Source: Variovorax boronicumulans
GTDB lineage: Bacteria; Pseudomonadota; Gammaproteobacteria; Burkholderiales; Burkholderiaceae_C
NCBI RefSeq assembly: GCF_007677875.1
Contig: NZ_VEDO01000007.1
Coordinates: forward strand, 273,046-337,045
DNA length: 64,000 bases
Direction of reading: 5' to 3'
Part shown: piece after piece, positions 8,824 to 24,642 of the stretch
Layout of the letters: the number at the start of each line of letters is the position of its first letter
How positions within the stretch are numbered: position 1 is the stretch's first letter
The notes under the pieces: model-generated
The model's database searches: none
Told to the model about the DNA's origin: nothing
What the model saw: the letters and a program-made list of their open reading frames with translations, nothing else
Translations under genes and position numbers: made by a program

Positions 8824-10046
8824 ATGAATCCCCTGCTCGCCCGCCTGCAGCCCTACCCGTTCGAACGGCTGCGCCAGTTGTTTGCCGGCGTCACGCCACC
8901 GCCCGGCCTGCGCCCCATCAGCCTGGGCATCGGCGAACCCAAGCACCCTACCCCGCCGTTCATCCAGGCCGCCCTGGCCGGCGACCTGCGCGAAGGCCTG
9001 GCCGGCTACCCGCCCACCGCGGGCACGCCCGAGCTGCGCGCCGCCTTCACAGGCTGGCTGCAGCGCCGCTATGGCCTCCGGCTGGAAGCTGCCACGCAAG
9101 TGCTGCCCGTCAACGGCTCGCGCGAAGCCTTGTTCTCCTTCGCGCAGACCATCGTCGACCCGACCCGGCCCGGCGCCACCGTGGTCTGCCCCAACCCGTT
9201 CTACCAGATCTACGAGGGCGCAGCCCTGCTGGCCGGCGCCGAGCCCTACTACGCGCCAAGCGACCCGCAGCGCAACTTCGCGGTCGATTGGGACAGCGTG
9301 CCCGAGGCGGTCTGGGCGCGCACCCAGCTGCTCTACGTCTGCTCGCCGGGCAACCCCACGGGCGCGGTCATGCCGCTGGACGAATGGCGCAAGCTGTTCG
9401 CCCTGTCCGACCGCCACGGCTTCGTGATCGCCTCGGACGAGTGCTACAGCGAGATCTACTTCGGCGACACGCCGCCGCTGGGCGGCCTGGAGGCCGCGGC
9501 GCAACTGGGCCGCAGCGATCTGAGCAACATCGTGGCCTTCACGAGCCTGTCCAAGCGCAGCAACGTGCCGGGCATGCGTTCGGGCTTCGTCGCGGGCGAC
9601 GCGGCGCTGATCCAGCAGTACCTGCTCTACCGCACCTACCACGGCAGCGCGATGAGTCCCGTGGTGCAGACCGCCTCCATCGCGGCCTGGAGCGACGAAG
9701 CCCATGTGGAGGCCAACCGCGCGCTGTACCGCGAGAAGTTCGCCGCTGTCACGCCGCTCCTGGCCGAAGTGATGGACGTGCGGCTGCCCGACGCCAGCTT
9801 CTACCTGTGGGCCGGCGTGCCGCTGCGCCCGGGCGAACCGGCCGAGGGCAGCGATGCGCGCTTCGCCCGCGAACTGCTCGCTCAATACAATGTGACGGTC
9901 CTGCCCGGCAGCTATCTCGCCCGCGAAGCCGCGGGCTCCAATCCCGGCCAGGGTCGCGTGCGCATGGCCCTGGTGGCCGAGACCGCCGAATGCGTGGAAG
10001 CCGCGCAGCGCATCGTTCAATTCATCCATTCGAGACCGCAAACAGC

Positions 10047-10050
<4 letters not shown>
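8824..10050 (+). CDS. dapC: Succinyldiaminopimelate transaminase
   Basis: This 408-residue class I PLP aminotransferase has Lys244 in [10 protein letters not shown] as the Schiff-base lysine, Asp205 contacting the pyridine nitrogen, and SPGNPTG (174-180). It makes N-succinyl-LL-diaminopimelate from the keto form, a step toward lysine and peptidoglycan. Its stop overlaps the dapD start by 4 bp (ATGA), which with dapD and dapE next door fixes the pathway role. Confidence 0.93.
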
Positions 10051-14066
<4,016 letters not shown>

Positions 14067-14069
14067 AAC

Positions 14070-14087
14070 GCTGCCCCGCGGGGCAGC
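14070..14087. repeat. Perfect GC-rich palindrome between prmB and yheS
   Basis: GCTGCCCCGCGGGGCAGC reads the same on both strands and lies 3 bp after the prmB stop and 11 bp before the yheS start. It can form a tight hairpin but has no following U-tract, so it is a weak terminator candidate. It sits where the yheS ribosome site should be and could limit yheS translation. Confidence 0.6.
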
Positions 14088-14098
14088 ATTGGTTCCCC

Positions 14099-16057
14099 AT
14101 GATCACCCTCAAGAACGTCGTCCTGCGCCGCGGGACCAAGGTGCTGCTGGACAGCGCCTCCACCGTCATCAACCCCGGCGAAAAGGTCGGCCTGGTCGGC
14201 CGCAACGGCGCCGGCAAGTCCAGCCTGTTCGCGCTGCTCAACGGCAGCCTGCACGAGGACGGTGGCGAATTCACGGTGCCGGCCCAGTGGCGCCTGGCCC
14301 AGGTGGCCCAGGACATGCCCGAGACCGACCAGGGCGCGACCGATTTCGTGGTCGACGGCGACACCGTGCTGCTGGCCGCCCAGGCTGAGGTCGCGGCGGC
14401 CGAAGCCAGCGACGACGGCGAACGCATGGCCAACGCCTACATGGCGCTGCACGATGCCGGCGCCCACGATGCGCGCGCGCGGGCGCAGGCGCTGATCCTG
14501 GGCCTGGGCTTCAAGACCACCGAGCTCGACAACCCGGTGGACAGCTTCTCGGGCGGCTGGCGCATGCGCCTGCAGCTGGCGCGGGCGCTGATGTGTCCCA
14601 GCGAGCTGATGCTGCTGGACGAACCCACCAACCACCTGGACCTGGACGCCCTCGTCTGGCTGGAAGCCTGGCTGCAGCGCTACACGGGCACGCTGCTCGT
14701 GATCAGCCACGACCGCGAATTCCTCGATGCGGTGACGGGCGTGACCATCCACATCGAGAACGCCAAGCTCAACCGCTACGGCGCCAACTACAGCAAGTTC
14801 GAGGACATGCGCGCCGAGCAGATGGAGCTGCAGCAGGCCTCCTACGCCAAGCAGCAGGAAAAGATCGCCCATCTGCAGAAGTTCATCGACCGCTTCAAGG
14901 CCAAGGCCAGCAAGGCCAAGCAGGCGCAGAGCCGGGTCAAGGCGCTGGCCCGCATGGAGCGCGTCGCACCGCTGCTGGCCGAGGCGGAGTTCAGCTTCGA
15001 GTTCAAGGAGCCGGCCAACCTGCCCAACCCCATGCTGGCCTTGCAGGACGCGAGCTTCGGCTACCCGGGTACCGACGGGGCGGCGCCCACCGTCATCGTG
15101 CGCGATGTGAGCAAGTCGGTGCTGGCCGGCCAGCGCATCGGCATCCTGGGCGCGAACGGCCAGGGCAAGTCCACCGTGGTCAAGACCATCGCGCGGGCGC
15201 TCGCGCCTGTCGCGGGCGAGATCACCGAGGGCAAGGGCCTGAACATCGGCTACTTCGCGCAGCAGGAGTTGGACGTGCTGCGCCCGGCTGACAACCCGCT
15301 CGAGCACATGATCCAGCTCGCGCGCGAATGCACGGCGGCCGGCAAGCTCGCCGGCCAGTCCACGCGCGAGCAGGACCTGCGCGGCTTCCTGGGCGGCTTC
15401 AACTTCAGTGGCGACATGGTCAAGCAGGCCGTGGGCAGCATGAGCGGCGGCGAGAAAGCGCGCCTGGTGCTGTGCATGCTGGTCTGGCAGCGTCCCAACC
15501 TGCTGCTGATGGACGAGCCGACCAACCACCTGGACCTGGCAACGCGCGAGGCCTTGTCGATCGCGCTCAATGAATTCGAAGGCACGGTCATGCTGGTCAG
15601 CCACGACCGGGCCTTGCTGCGCGCGGTCTGCGACGAGTTCTGGTTGGTCGCACGCGGCGGCGTCAGCCCCTTCGACGGCGACCTGGACGACTACCAGCGC
15701 TACCTGCTCGACGAAGCCAAGCGCCAGCGCGAGGCGCTCAAGGCCGCCCCCACACCAGCCGCTGCTGCGCCGGCTGCCGCGCCCGCCCCGGCTTCGGCGG
15801 CACAGCGCAAGCAGGACGCGCAGCGCCGCCAGGAGCAGGCCGAACGGCTGCGCCCGCTCAAGAAGCAGATCGAGAAGCTCGACCGCAGCATGGCCGCGCT
15901 GGGCGAGGAGAAGGCCGCGCTCGAGCAACGCCTCATGCAGGCACTGGCACCGGCCGAGATGGCCGAGGCTGGCCGCCGGCTCAAGCTGGTGGGCGACCAG
16001 CTGGCCGCGCAGGAGGAAGAGTGGCTGAGCCTGTCGGAGCAGCTGGAAACTTCCTGA
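14099..16057 (+). CDS. yheS: ABC-F family ATPase, YheS type
   Basis: This 652-residue soluble protein has two ABC domains: Walker A GRNGAGKS (34-41) with signature SGGWR and Walker B LLDEPTNHLD, and a second set (GANGQGKST, SGGEKAR, LLMDEPTNHLD). The inter-domain arm (SKFEDMRAEQMELQQASY, then HLQKFIDRFKAKASKAKQAQ) closely follows the YheS subgroup. A C-terminal Lys/Arg/Glu-rich coiled coil (about 575-645) follows an Ala/Pro linker. ABC-F proteins act on the ribosomal E site and rescue stalled translation. No strong Shine-Dalgarno precedes the ATG. Confidence 0.92.
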   Translation: MITLKNVVLRRGTKVLLDSASTVINPGEKVGLVGRNGAGKSSLFALLNGSLHEDGGEFTVPAQWRLAQVAQDMPETDQGATDFVVDGDTVLLAAQAEVAAAEASDDGERMANAYMALHDAGAHDARARAQALILGLGFKTTELDNPVDSFSGGWRMRLQLARALMCPSELMLLDEPTNHLDLDALVWLEAWLQRYTGTLLVISHDREFLDAVTGVTIHIENAKLNRYGANYSKFEDMRAEQMELQQASYAKQQEKIAHLQKFIDRFKAKASKAKQAQSRVKALARMERVAPLLAEAEFSFEFKEPANLPNPMLALQDASFGYPGTDGAAPTVIVRDVSKSVLAGQRIGILGANGQGKSTVVKTIARALAPVAGEITEGKGLNIGYFAQQELDVLRPADNPLEHMIQLARECTAAGKLAGQSTREQDLRGFLGGFNFSGDMVKQAVGSMSGGEKARLVLCMLVWQRPNLLLMDEPTNHLDLATREALSIALNEFEGTVMLVSHDRALLRAVCDEFWLVARGGVSPFDGDLDDYQRYLLDEAKRQREALKAAPTPAAAAPAAAPAPASAAQRKQDAQRRQEQAERLRPLKKQIEKLDRSMAALGEEKAALEQRLMQALAPAEMAEAGRRLKLVGDQLAAQEEEWLSLSEQLETS

Positions 16058-16117
16058 CAAGGCCGTGCCGGGCGCTTGGGTTACATTGACCCGACCTCAA
16101 CTCGCTTTGCATACACC

Positions 16118-16366
16118 ATGTTCTCTTTGATCGGCACCATCATCGTTGGCTTTATCGTGGGTCTGCTGGCCCGTGCGCTCAAGCCGGGCGATGACAAGCT
16201 GGGCCTCGTCATGACGTCCATCCTGGGCATCGCCGGCTCCCTCCTTGCGGGCTGGGCCGGTCAGCAGATGGGCTGGTACGCGCCCGGCGCGCCGGCGGGC
16301 TGGATCGCCTCCATCGTCGGCGCCATCGTGCTGCTGGTGATCTACGGCTTGGTGAAGAGCAAGTAG
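16118..16366 (+). CDS. GlsB/YeaQ/YmgE-family small membrane protein
   Basis: This 82-residue protein has three hydrophobic helices (about 1-18, 30-48, 58-78) and glycine-rich packing motifs (GFIVGLLARALKPGDDKLG and ILGIAGSLLAGWAG), the signature of the transglycosylase-associated YeaQ family. The start at 16118 begins the first helix; an open stretch upstream is not needed. Members are often stress-induced, but the molecular role is not established. The next gene begins 3 bp after its stop. Confidence 0.88.
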   Translation: MFSLIGTIIVGFIVGLLARALKPGDDKLGLVMTSILGIAGSLLAGWAGQQMGWYAPGAPAGWIASIVGAIVLLVIYGLVKSK

Positions 16367-16369
16367 CCA

Positions 16370-16900
16370 ATGGGAACCGCGCTCGAACTGGCCCAGGGCG
16401 ACGCGCGGCTCGTCGAGGCGGTCCGGCGCGGGCGGCGCCTGCTGCATGGCAAGGCCATGGTGGCGGCTGCAGCCAGCGCCGTGCCCGTGCCGGGCCTGGA
16501 CTGGGCCGTGGACGCAGCCGTGCTGTCGCGGCTCATCCCGGCCGTGAGCGCAGAGTTCGGTCTCACGCCCGAGCAGATCGCACGGCTGGAGCCGCGCCAG
16601 CGTGACCAGGTGCAAAAGGCCGTCAACATGGTGGGCTCGGTGCTGATCGGCAAGTTCATCACGCGCGACCTCGTGCTGCGCGCCGCCGCTGCCGTGGGCA
16701 TGCGGCTCACGGCCAAGCAGGCCGCCAAGTACGTGCCCTTCGCCGGCCAGGCCCTGTCGGCCCTGGTGGGCTACAGCGCGATCCGATTCCTCGGCGAGGA
16801 ACACCTCAAGGACTGCGTGCGCGTGGCACGCGAGGCCCGGCTCGCGCTGCCCGAGCCGCCGCCACGCAAGCGGCTGATGCTGCTGCCCGGCCGCGCCTGA
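16370..16900 (+). CDS. Hypothetical protein with DUF697-like hydrophobic hairpins
   Basis: This 176-residue protein is not firmly recognised. It has hydrophobic stretches at about 29-60 (with AVPVPGLDWAVD), 84-97 and 116-140, an amphipathic middle and a basic, proline-rich tail. The small-residue and aspartate pattern in the first segment resembles DUF697-type membrane-hairpin proteins. It starts 3 bp after the YeaQ-type gene and is almost certainly co-transcribed with it. Function unknown. Confidence 0.7.
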   Translation: MGTALELAQGDARLVEAVRRGRRLLHGKAMVAAAASAVPVPGLDWAVDAAVLSRLIPAVSAEFGLTPEQIARLEPRQRDQVQKAVNMVGSVLIGKFITRDLVLRAAAAVGMRLTAKQAAKYVPFAGQALSALVGYSAIRFLGEEHLKDCVRVAREARLALPEPPPRKRLMLLPGRA

Positions 16901-16912
16901 ACGGCGTACGCC

Positions 16913-17413
16913 TCAGTGCCGGAAGGGCTTGAGGTCCAGCAGGATGGTGATGCTCTGGCGACCGCCTTCGGTGTGCGTCACGATGCGGGCGCCGCACTGG
17001 CTGGTCTGGCCCGGCCGGCTCTCGTAAGCCAATCGCCGCTGGAAGCGCGAGGCATCGCCGTCGGACAGGAAGCCCACGCGGTGGTCGCCCACGCGCACCT
17101 CGACGCGGCCACCCACCTCCTTGGCCGCGTGCAGGGTCGCCATGCACATGGGGCCGAGTTGCGCCAGCGCCGCCTGCAGCACGGCCCGGTGGCGCTCGGT
17201 GTCGATGACAGGGAAGTCGAAGCGGCCCAGCGCCTGCCAGTGGTACAGCTCGGCGGCCTCTTGGGCATGGCCGCCGGTGCTGCCGCCGAAGTCCGACACG
17301 GCCAGCGCGTACGCATCGTCCGGCGCAGCCGGCCGCGCGCGGGCCAGGCGCCACAGCACGACCACCGCGCAAACGCCGACCAGGACCACGACCCATTCAG
17401 ACATCGACCCCAT
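16913..17413 (-). CDS. Hypothetical membrane-anchored protein with a possible HIRAN-like domain
   Basis: The 166-residue product has one N-terminal membrane helix (about 6-22), then a soluble domain. Residues 102-128 (VEVRVGDHRVGFLSDGDASRF) resemble the core of HIRAN-type beta domains, where a VGYLSREDA-like string is typical; this is a visual match only. Start 17413 is chosen because AGGAGG stands 4-5 nt upstream; a second ATG at 17404 is too far from it. It lies downstream of acs on the same strand. Function unknown. Confidence 0.65.
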   Translation of the reverse strand: MGSMSEWVVVLVGVCAVVVLWRLARARPAAPDDAYALAVSDFGGSTGGHAQEAAELYHWQALGRFDFPVIDTERHRAVLQAALAQLGPMCMATLHAAKEVGGRVEVRVGDHRVGFLSDGDASRFQRRLAYESRPGQTSQCGARIVTHTEGGRQSITILLDLKPFRH

Positions 17414-17466
17414 CGACCCTCCTCCCGACGCCATGCCCGCCTTCGCGCCGCCCTTGCGAATCGCAG

Positions 17467-17487
17467 CGCAGCAAAGCTGCGGGTTTT
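17467..17487 (+). terminator. Weak terminator-like hairpin downstream of acs
   Basis: CGCAGC-AAA-GCTGCG is followed by GGTTTT on the plus strand. The U-tract favours plus-strand transcripts, although both flanking genes are on the minus strand, so it may stop read-through from the upstream plus-strand pair. The stem is short. Confidence 0.3.
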
Positions 17488-17538
17488 ACCGGATCAAGGC
17501 CGGCCCGCGCAAGGCCGTTGGTCAGGCCCCGCTGCCGC

Positions 17539-19503
<1,965 letters not shown>

Positions 19504-19537
19504 CTCGTCTCCTGGTGCACGATGCAGATGGATGGGA

Positions 19538-19561
19538 CGGGCGATTGCATCACATCGCCCG
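19538..19561. promoter_or_regulatory. Inverted repeat upstream of acs
   Basis: CGGGCGAT and ATCGCCCG form perfect 8-bp arms around an 8-nt centre, 35 bp before the acs start in the acs/kinase divergent region. It could be an operator or an mRNA hairpin. The binding protein is not known; the adjacent OmpR-type regulator is one candidate. Confidence 0.45.
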
Positions 19562-19674
19562 CCGCACTGGCCGCAAGCATCCCTGAGGAACATTGCAGGA
19601 CCGTGCCCCAAACTTAACAAATGTTTGCACCCTGGCTGGGGACCGTTGCAGGCGTTACGCTCGCGCCGACGACC

Positions 19675-21651
19675 ATGCCCACCCACGATCCGTCTCCCGA
19701 TGCGCAGGCCCCGCTCGCGCGCTACCTGACGCTGCAAGCCGGCTTGGACCTGCTGGACCGCGGCCTGTCCATCTTCGACCGCGACCTGCGGCTCGTGGCC
19801 TGGAACCGTGCCTACCTCAAGCTGCTCGACTTCCCCGAGTCCATGGGCTATGTGGGCGCACCGTTCGAAAGCTTCATCGACTACAACGCCCAGCGCGGCG
19901 AATACGGCCCAGGCAACGCCGCTGCGCTTGTGGCCGAGCGCGTGGCCGCTGCACGCGCTTTCCGGGCGCACGAGATCGAGCGCACGCGGCCGGGCGGCCA
20001 GGTGCTGCGCATCCGCGGCGAGCCCGTGCCCGGCCATGGCTTCGTGACCCTGTACTCCGATGTCACGGCCGAGCGCCGCGCTGAGGCCACGATCCGTGCC
20101 CACACCGAGGAGCTCGAAGCCCGCGTGGCCGCGCGCACGGCCGAGCTGCAGCGCAGCGAACAGCGGGTGCGCCTGGTCATGGACTCCATCCCGGCGGCCG
20201 TGGGGTTCTTCGATGCCGGCCGCACCTACCGCTACCTGAACCGCGCCTACCACGACTGGTTCCACGTCGACACCACGGCGCCGCATCGGGTGAGCGCCCG
20301 CGCCTTCCTCGGCGATGCGGTCTATGCAGGCGTGCGGCCGCGCGTGCTGCGCGCGCTGCGCGGCCAGGCCCAGACCTTCGAGTACGAGCTGCAGACCGCC
20401 CACGGCGAGCGCCGCATCGTGCGCACTTCCCTGGTTCCCGAACGCGCCGGCGACAGCAGCGTGAGCGGCTGCTTCGAGCTCACCTTCGACATCACCGAGG
20501 AGCGGCGTGCGCAGGTGCTGCTCGCGCGGGCGCACAAGCTCGAGTCGCTGACGCACCTGACGGGCGGGCTCGCGCACGATTTCAACAACATCCTGACCGT
20601 GGTCATCGGAAACCTGGACGCGCTCGCGCGCAGCCAGCCCGAGGATGCCGCCACGCAGGAGTATGTGCTGCCCGCGCTGGGCGCGGCGCGGCGCGGCGCG
20701 GACCTGGTCAAGGGCCTCATGAGCTTCGCGCGGCGCCAGCCACTGGAAGCGCACTCGGTCAGCGTCGGCGCTCTGCTCGCCACGGTGGCCGGCCTCGTGC
20801 GCCGTGTGTTGCCCGAGGCCCTGCAGTTGGAGATCGACGCCGGCAGCGAACCGCTGTGGACCTGGATCGACCCCACGCTGCTCGAGCAGGCCCTGATCAA
20901 CATGGTGCTCAACGCGCGCGACGCCTGCGCGTCCAAGGGGGCGCAGGCCCGCATCGTGCTGCGTGCCTGCGCCACGCGCATCGACGCCGCCGCGGCGGCG
21001 CCGCTCCAGCTCTCGCCCGGCGACGCCATCCGCATCGACGTGCAGGACAACGGCGTGGGCATGGACGCCCACACGCTGGCCCACCTGTTCGAGCCCTTCT
21101 TCACGACCAAGCGCGGCGGCCGCGGCACCGGCCTGGGCATGGCCGTCGTCTACGGCTTCATCAAGCAGTCCGGCGGCGCGGTGGACGTGCGGAGCGCGCC
21201 GGGCGAAGGCACGACGGTGTCGGTCTGGCTACCGGCCGCACAGGCGCCGGCCGAAGCGCCGCGCCGGGCGCAACCGGCCGCGCGCGCCGCACCGCGCCAG
21301 CGCGGCCTGGCCCTGCTGGTGGACGATGACGCCCAGGTGCGCCGCGTGGTCCGGCGCAACCTGCTGGAGCTGGGCTACGTGGTGCTGGAGGCCGAGCAAC
21401 TGGCCGAGGCGCGCAAGCTGCTGACGGCCACCCCCGACATCGCGCTGGTGCTGACCGACCTCGTGATGGCCGGCCCGCTGGACGGCGTTCAGCTGGCCCG
21501 CGCCGCGCGCGAGGGCCACCACGCGAAATCCGTGGTCATCATGACCGGCAACGTGCCCGACGACTGGCCACGCGACGCTGGCAGCCCGCTGCTGCGCAAG
21601 CCCTTCACGACAGAACAACTCGCAGCCGCCATAGCGCAGGGGACGACATGA
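19675..21651 (+). CDS. PAS-domain hybrid histidine kinase
   Basis: The 658-residue protein has no membrane helix. Two PAS domains (about 17-133 and 163-277) flank a coiled stretch (137-165); the first is of the PAS-7 type ([18 protein letters not shown]). The histidine is His301 in [11 protein letters not shown], followed by N-box (Asn413), DNGVGM and [17 protein letters not shown] receiver lies at about 544-655 with Asp595 and Lys642. Start 19675 is preferred; an open ATG at 19621 adds 18 unfolded residues and lacks a ribosome site. Its stop overlaps the response-regulator start, and acs and actP flank it, so it likely senses acetate-related state. Confidence 0.88.
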   Translation: MPTHDPSPDAQAPLARYLTLQAGLDLLDRGLSIFDRDLRLVAWNRAYLKLLDFPESMGYVGAPFESFIDYNAQRGEYGPGNAAALVAERVAAARAFRAHEIERTRPGGQVLRIRGEPVPGHGFVTLYSDVTAERRAEATIRAHTEELEARVAARTAELQRSEQRVRLVMDSIPAAVGFFDAGRTYRYLNRAYHDWFHVDTTAPHRVSARAFLGDAVYAGVRPRVLRALRGQAQTFEYELQTAHGERRIVRTSLVPERAGDSSVSGCFELTFDITEERRAQVLLARAHKLESLTHLTGGLAHDFNNILTVVIGNLDALARSQPEDAATQEYVLPALGAARRGADLVKGLMSFARRQPLEAHSVSVGALLATVAGLVRRVLPEALQLEIDAGSEPLWTWIDPTLLEQALINMVLNARDACASKGAQARIVLRACATRIDAAAAAPLQLSPGDAIRIDVQDNGVGMDAHTLAHLFEPFFTTKRGGRGTGLGMAVVYGFIKQSGGAVDVRSAPGEGTTVSVWLPAAQAPAEAPRRAQPAARAAPRQRGLALLVDDDAQVRRVVRRNLLELGYVVLEAEQLAEARKLLTATPDIALVLTDLVMAGPLDGVQLARAAREGHHAKSVVIMTGNVPDDWPRDAGSPLLRKPFTTEQLAAAIAQGTT

Positions 21652-22391
21652 GTGCAGAGACACACCGCGCCGGCAACGATGCCAGCGCCCCGCCCGCCCT
21701 GGTCTACGTGATCGAGGACGATGCCGATGTGGCCCGGCTCGTGCTGATGGCGCTGCGCGATTTCGGCTTCGCCTGCGAGGTCTTCGCCACCGGCGGCGCC
21801 GTGCTGCGCCGGCTGCAGTACGAAAAGCCCGACCTGTGCATCGTCGATCTGGGCCTGCCCGACATGGACGGCCTGGACCTCATGCGCCGCATCGCCGCGG
21901 CCTCCAGCGCGGGCGTGCTGATTCTGACCGGCCGCGGCCACACGGCCGACCGCGTGATGGGTCTGGAGCTCGGCGGGGACGACTACGTGACCAAGCCCTT
22001 CGAGTCGCGCGAACTCGTCGCCCGCGTGCGCAGCATCCTGCGCCGGCGCAGCGCGGCAGCCGGCAGCGCGCCCGGCCAGCGCCGTTACGCCAGCTTCCTC
22101 GGCTGGCGCATCGACTGCGCAGCCAACGTGCTGCGCGCGCCAGACGGCAGCGAGCACCTGCTGGGCACGGCCGAGACCCAGGTGCTGCGCTGCTTCGTCG
22201 AGCGGCCGCACCAGATCCTCACGCGCGAGCAGCTCATGGGCGAGCGCGACCTCTCGCCCACCGACCGCAGCATCGACGTACGCATCTCGCGCCTGCGCAA
22301 AAAGATCGAGCCGGACCCGCACGAGCCCGCCATCATCAAGACGGTCTACGGCGCGGGCTACCTGTTCGCAGCCGACGTCAGCTGGGAGTAA
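21648..22391 (+). CDS. OmpR/PhoB-family response regulator
   Basis: This 247-residue regulator has a receiver with Asp24/Asp25, phospho-acceptor Asp67 and the lysine of YVTKPFESREL. A winged-helix DNA-binding domain follows (HLLGTAETQVLRCFVERPHQ, then TDRSIDVRISRLRKKIE and VYGAGYLF). The start overlaps the kinase stop by 4 bp (ATGA), so they are a cognate pair. With acs on one side and DUF485-actP on the other, control of acetate uptake and activation is the likeliest job. Confidence 0.92.
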   Translation: MSAETHRAGNDASAPPALVYVIEDDADVARLVLMALRDFGFACEVFATGGAVLRRLQYEKPDLCIVDLGLPDMDGLDLMRRIAAASSAGVLILTGRGHTADRVMGLELGGDDYVTKPFESRELVARVRSILRRRSAAAGSAPGQRRYASFLGWRIDCAANVLRAPDGSEHLLGTAETQVLRCFVERPHQILTREQLMGERDLSPTDRSIDVRISRLRKKIEPDPHEPAIIKTVYGAGYLFAADVSWE

Positions 22392-22506
22392 GTCAGCCGG
22401 ATGTCAGCGCGATCTCGCAACCCGGTATGACGAATGGTTGCGCCGCCACCGCAAGCGCGTGTGCCCGGCGGAAGATTCGCTCCAGGAACACTACCTGGAG
22501 ACAAGC

Positions 22507-22824
22507 ATGGCCAAGGACCCCGCGGATGTGGTGCAACGCATCCAGACGCATCCCGACTACCAGGCGCTGCGGCGCCAACGCAACCGCTTCGGCTGGACAT
22601 TGACGGTCCTGATGCTGGTCGTCTATTACGGCTACATCGGGCTCATCGCCTTCGACAAACCCTTTCTGGCCCAACCCGTGGGCAGCGGCGTCACCAGCAT
22701 CGGCATCCCGATCGGCCTGGGCGTCATCGTGTTCACCATCGGCATCACGCTGCTCTACATCCGGCGCGCCAACAGTGCCTACGACCGCGCGACCGCCAAG
22801 ATTCTGAAGGACGCCACGCAATGA
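22507..22824 (+). CDS. yjcH: DUF485 membrane protein (YjcH family)
   Basis: The 105-residue protein has two transmembrane helices (about 29-49 and 62-86) and the DUF485 N-terminal signature [14 protein letters not shown]. It is found next to actP in most proteobacteria and is thought to be an accessory of the acetate permease. GGAG at 22497-22500 serves the ATG at 22507; its stop overlaps the actP start. Confidence 0.93.
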   Translation: MAKDPADVVQRIQTHPDYQALRRQRNRFGWTLTVLMLVVYYGYIGLIAFDKPFLAQPVGSGVTSIGIPIGLGVIVFTIGITLLYIRRANSAYDRATAKILKDATQ

Positions 22825-24548
22825 ACCCGCGCTTCAACACCTTCGTCGCGCTGACGCTGGCCGCGGCCTGCGGCCTGGCCCAGGCCGCCGGCGGCGACGT
22901 CGGCCAGGTCGCCAAACAGCCGACCAACTGGATCGCGATCGGCATGTTCTCGGTCTTCGTGCTGGCCACGCTCTACATCACCAAATGGGCCGCCGGCCGC
23001 ACCAAGTCGGCCGCCGACTTCTACACCGCGGGCGGCGGCATCACGGGCTTTCAGAACGGCCTGGCGATCGCGGGCGACTACATGTCGGCCGCCTCGTTCC
23101 TGGGCATCTCGGCAGCCGTGATGGCGACCGGCTACGACGGCCTGATCTATGCGATCGGCTTCCTGGTCGGCTGGCCCATCCTGACCTTCCTGATGGCCGA
23201 GCGGCTGCGCAACCTGGGCAAGTTCACCTTCGCCGACGTGGCCGGCTACCGCTTCCAGGCCGGACCGATCCGCGCCTTCGCGGCCTCAGGCACGCTGGTG
23301 GTCGTCGCCTTCTACCTGATCGCGCAGATGGTCGGCGCGGGCCAGCTCATCAAGCTGCTGTTCGGCCTGGACTATTGGGTGGCCGTGGTCATCGTGGGTG
23401 TGCTCATGATGGTCTACGTGCTGTTCGGCGGCATGACGGCCACGACCTGGGTGCAGATCATCAAGGCCGTGCTGCTGCTGTCCGGCGTGAGCTTCATGGC
23501 CGTGATGGTGCTGGCGCAATTCGGTTTCTCGCCCGAGGCGCTGTTCGCAAAGTCGGTCGAGGTGCGCACACAGATCGCCGCCAACACCGGCAAGACGCCG
23601 CAGGAGGCGGCCTCCATCGGCCTGTCCATCATGGGGCCGGGAGGCTTCGTGAAGGACCCGATCTCGGCGATCTCCTTCGGCATGGCGCTGATGTTCGGCA
23701 CGGCCGGGCTGCCGCACATCCTGATGCGCTTTTTCACCGTGCCGGACGCCAAGGAAGCGCGCAAGTCGGTCGGCTGGGCCACAGTCTGGATCGGCTACTT
23801 CTACCTGCTGATCTTCATCATCGGCTTCGGCGCCATCACGCTGGTGCTGACCAACCCCGAGTTCGCCAACACGGTGACGGGCGTCATCCACGGCGGTGCC
23901 GGTGCCTCCAACATGGCGGCCGTGCTGGTGGCCAAATCGGTGGGCGGCAACGTGTTCTACGGCTTCATCTCGGCCGTGGCCTTCGCCACCATCCTCGCGG
24001 TGGTGGCCGGGCTCACGCTGTCCGGCGCATCGGCCGTCTCGCACGACATCTACGCCACCCTGATCAAGCACGGCAAGGCCGACAGCGCCTCGGAGTTGCG
24101 CGTCTCGCGCATCACCACCGTGGCGCTGGGCGTCGTGGCCGTGGTGCTGGGCATCGCGTTCGAAAAGCAGAACATCGCCTTCATGGTCTCGCTGGCCTTC
24201 GCGGTGGCGGCCTCGGCCAACTTCCCGGTGCTGTTCCTGTCGATTCTCTGGAAGGACTGCACGACGCGCGGCGCGGTGATCGGCGGCTTCCTGGGGCTCG
24301 TCTCCTCCGTGGCGCTGACGGTGCTGTCGCCCTCGGTCTGGGAGGCCACGCTGGGCCACCCGGCCGGCTCGGCGCCCTTCCCCTACGCCTCGCCCGCGCT
24401 GTTCTCGATGACCATCGGTTTCATCGGCATCTGGCTGTTCTCGGTGCTCGACAAGAGTCGGCAGGCCGAGAAGGAACGCGCGCTGTTCGCAGCGCAGCAG
24501 GTGCGTTCTGAAACGGGGCTGGGGGCCTCGGCGGCATCGGCGCACTGA
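22821..24548 (+). CDS. actP: Cation/acetate symporter
   Basis: This 575-residue sodium:solute symporter family protein starts with a cleavable signal peptide (about 1-22, ending AQA) and has roughly 13 membrane helices. Family marks include [32 protein letters not shown] and the [20 protein letters not shown] segment. It imports acetate and related short monocarboxylates, feeding acs. The start overlaps the DUF485 stop by 4 bp. A hairpin follows 25 bp after the stop. Confidence 0.95.
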   Translation: MNPRFNTFVALTLAAACGLAQAAGGDVGQVAKQPTNWIAIGMFSVFVLATLYITKWAAGRTKSAADFYTAGGGITGFQNGLAIAGDYMSAASFLGISAAVMATGYDGLIYAIGFLVGWPILTFLMAERLRNLGKFTFADVAGYRFQAGPIRAFAASGTLVVVAFYLIAQMVGAGQLIKLLFGLDYWVAVVIVGVLMMVYVLFGGMTATTWVQIIKAVLLLSGVSFMAVMVLAQFGFSPEALFAKSVEVRTQIAANTGKTPQEAASIGLSIMGPGGFVKDPISAISFGMALMFGTAGLPHILMRFFTVPDAKEARKSVGWATVWIGYFYLLIFIIGFGAITLVLTNPEFANTVTGVIHGGAGASNMAAVLVAKSVGGNVFYGFISAVAFATILAVVAGLTLSGASAVSHDIYATLIKHGKADSASELRVSRITTVALGVVAVVLGIAFEKQNIAFMVSLAFAVAASANFPVLFLSILWKDCTTRGAVIGGFLGLVSSVALTVLSPSVWEATLGHPAGSAPFPYASPALFSMTIGFIGIWLFSVLDKSRQAEKERALFAAQQVRSETGLGASAASAH

Positions 24549-24572
24549 CCGGACCCCTGCTCCTTGCCCGGA

Positions 24573-24604
24573 CGGCCACCTTGCGGTGGCCGCTCTGTCT
24601 TGCT
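24573..24604 (+). terminator. Probable intrinsic terminator after actP
   Basis: CGGCCACC-TTGC-GGTGGCCG forms a perfect 8-bp stem, 25 bp after the actP stop, followed by a T-rich CTCTGTCTTGCTGTT tract. Confidence 0.6.
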
Positions 24605-24629
24605 GTTGGGACGCTGCCGTACGTGGCGC

Positions 24630-24635
24630 TACAGT
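24630..24635 (+). promoter_or_regulatory. -10 box of the YeeE-type gene, leaderless arrangement
   Basis: TACAGT stands 7 nt before the ATG at 24643 and no Shine-Dalgarno is present. Confidence 0.45.
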
Positions 24636-24642
24636 GCCACGC

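Noticed and set aside
19621..19675. ATG at 19621 as the kinase start
   Set aside because: It adds 18 residues unlike PAS proteins and overlaps the likely promoter; ATG 19675 directly precedes the domain. Kept as a minor alternative.
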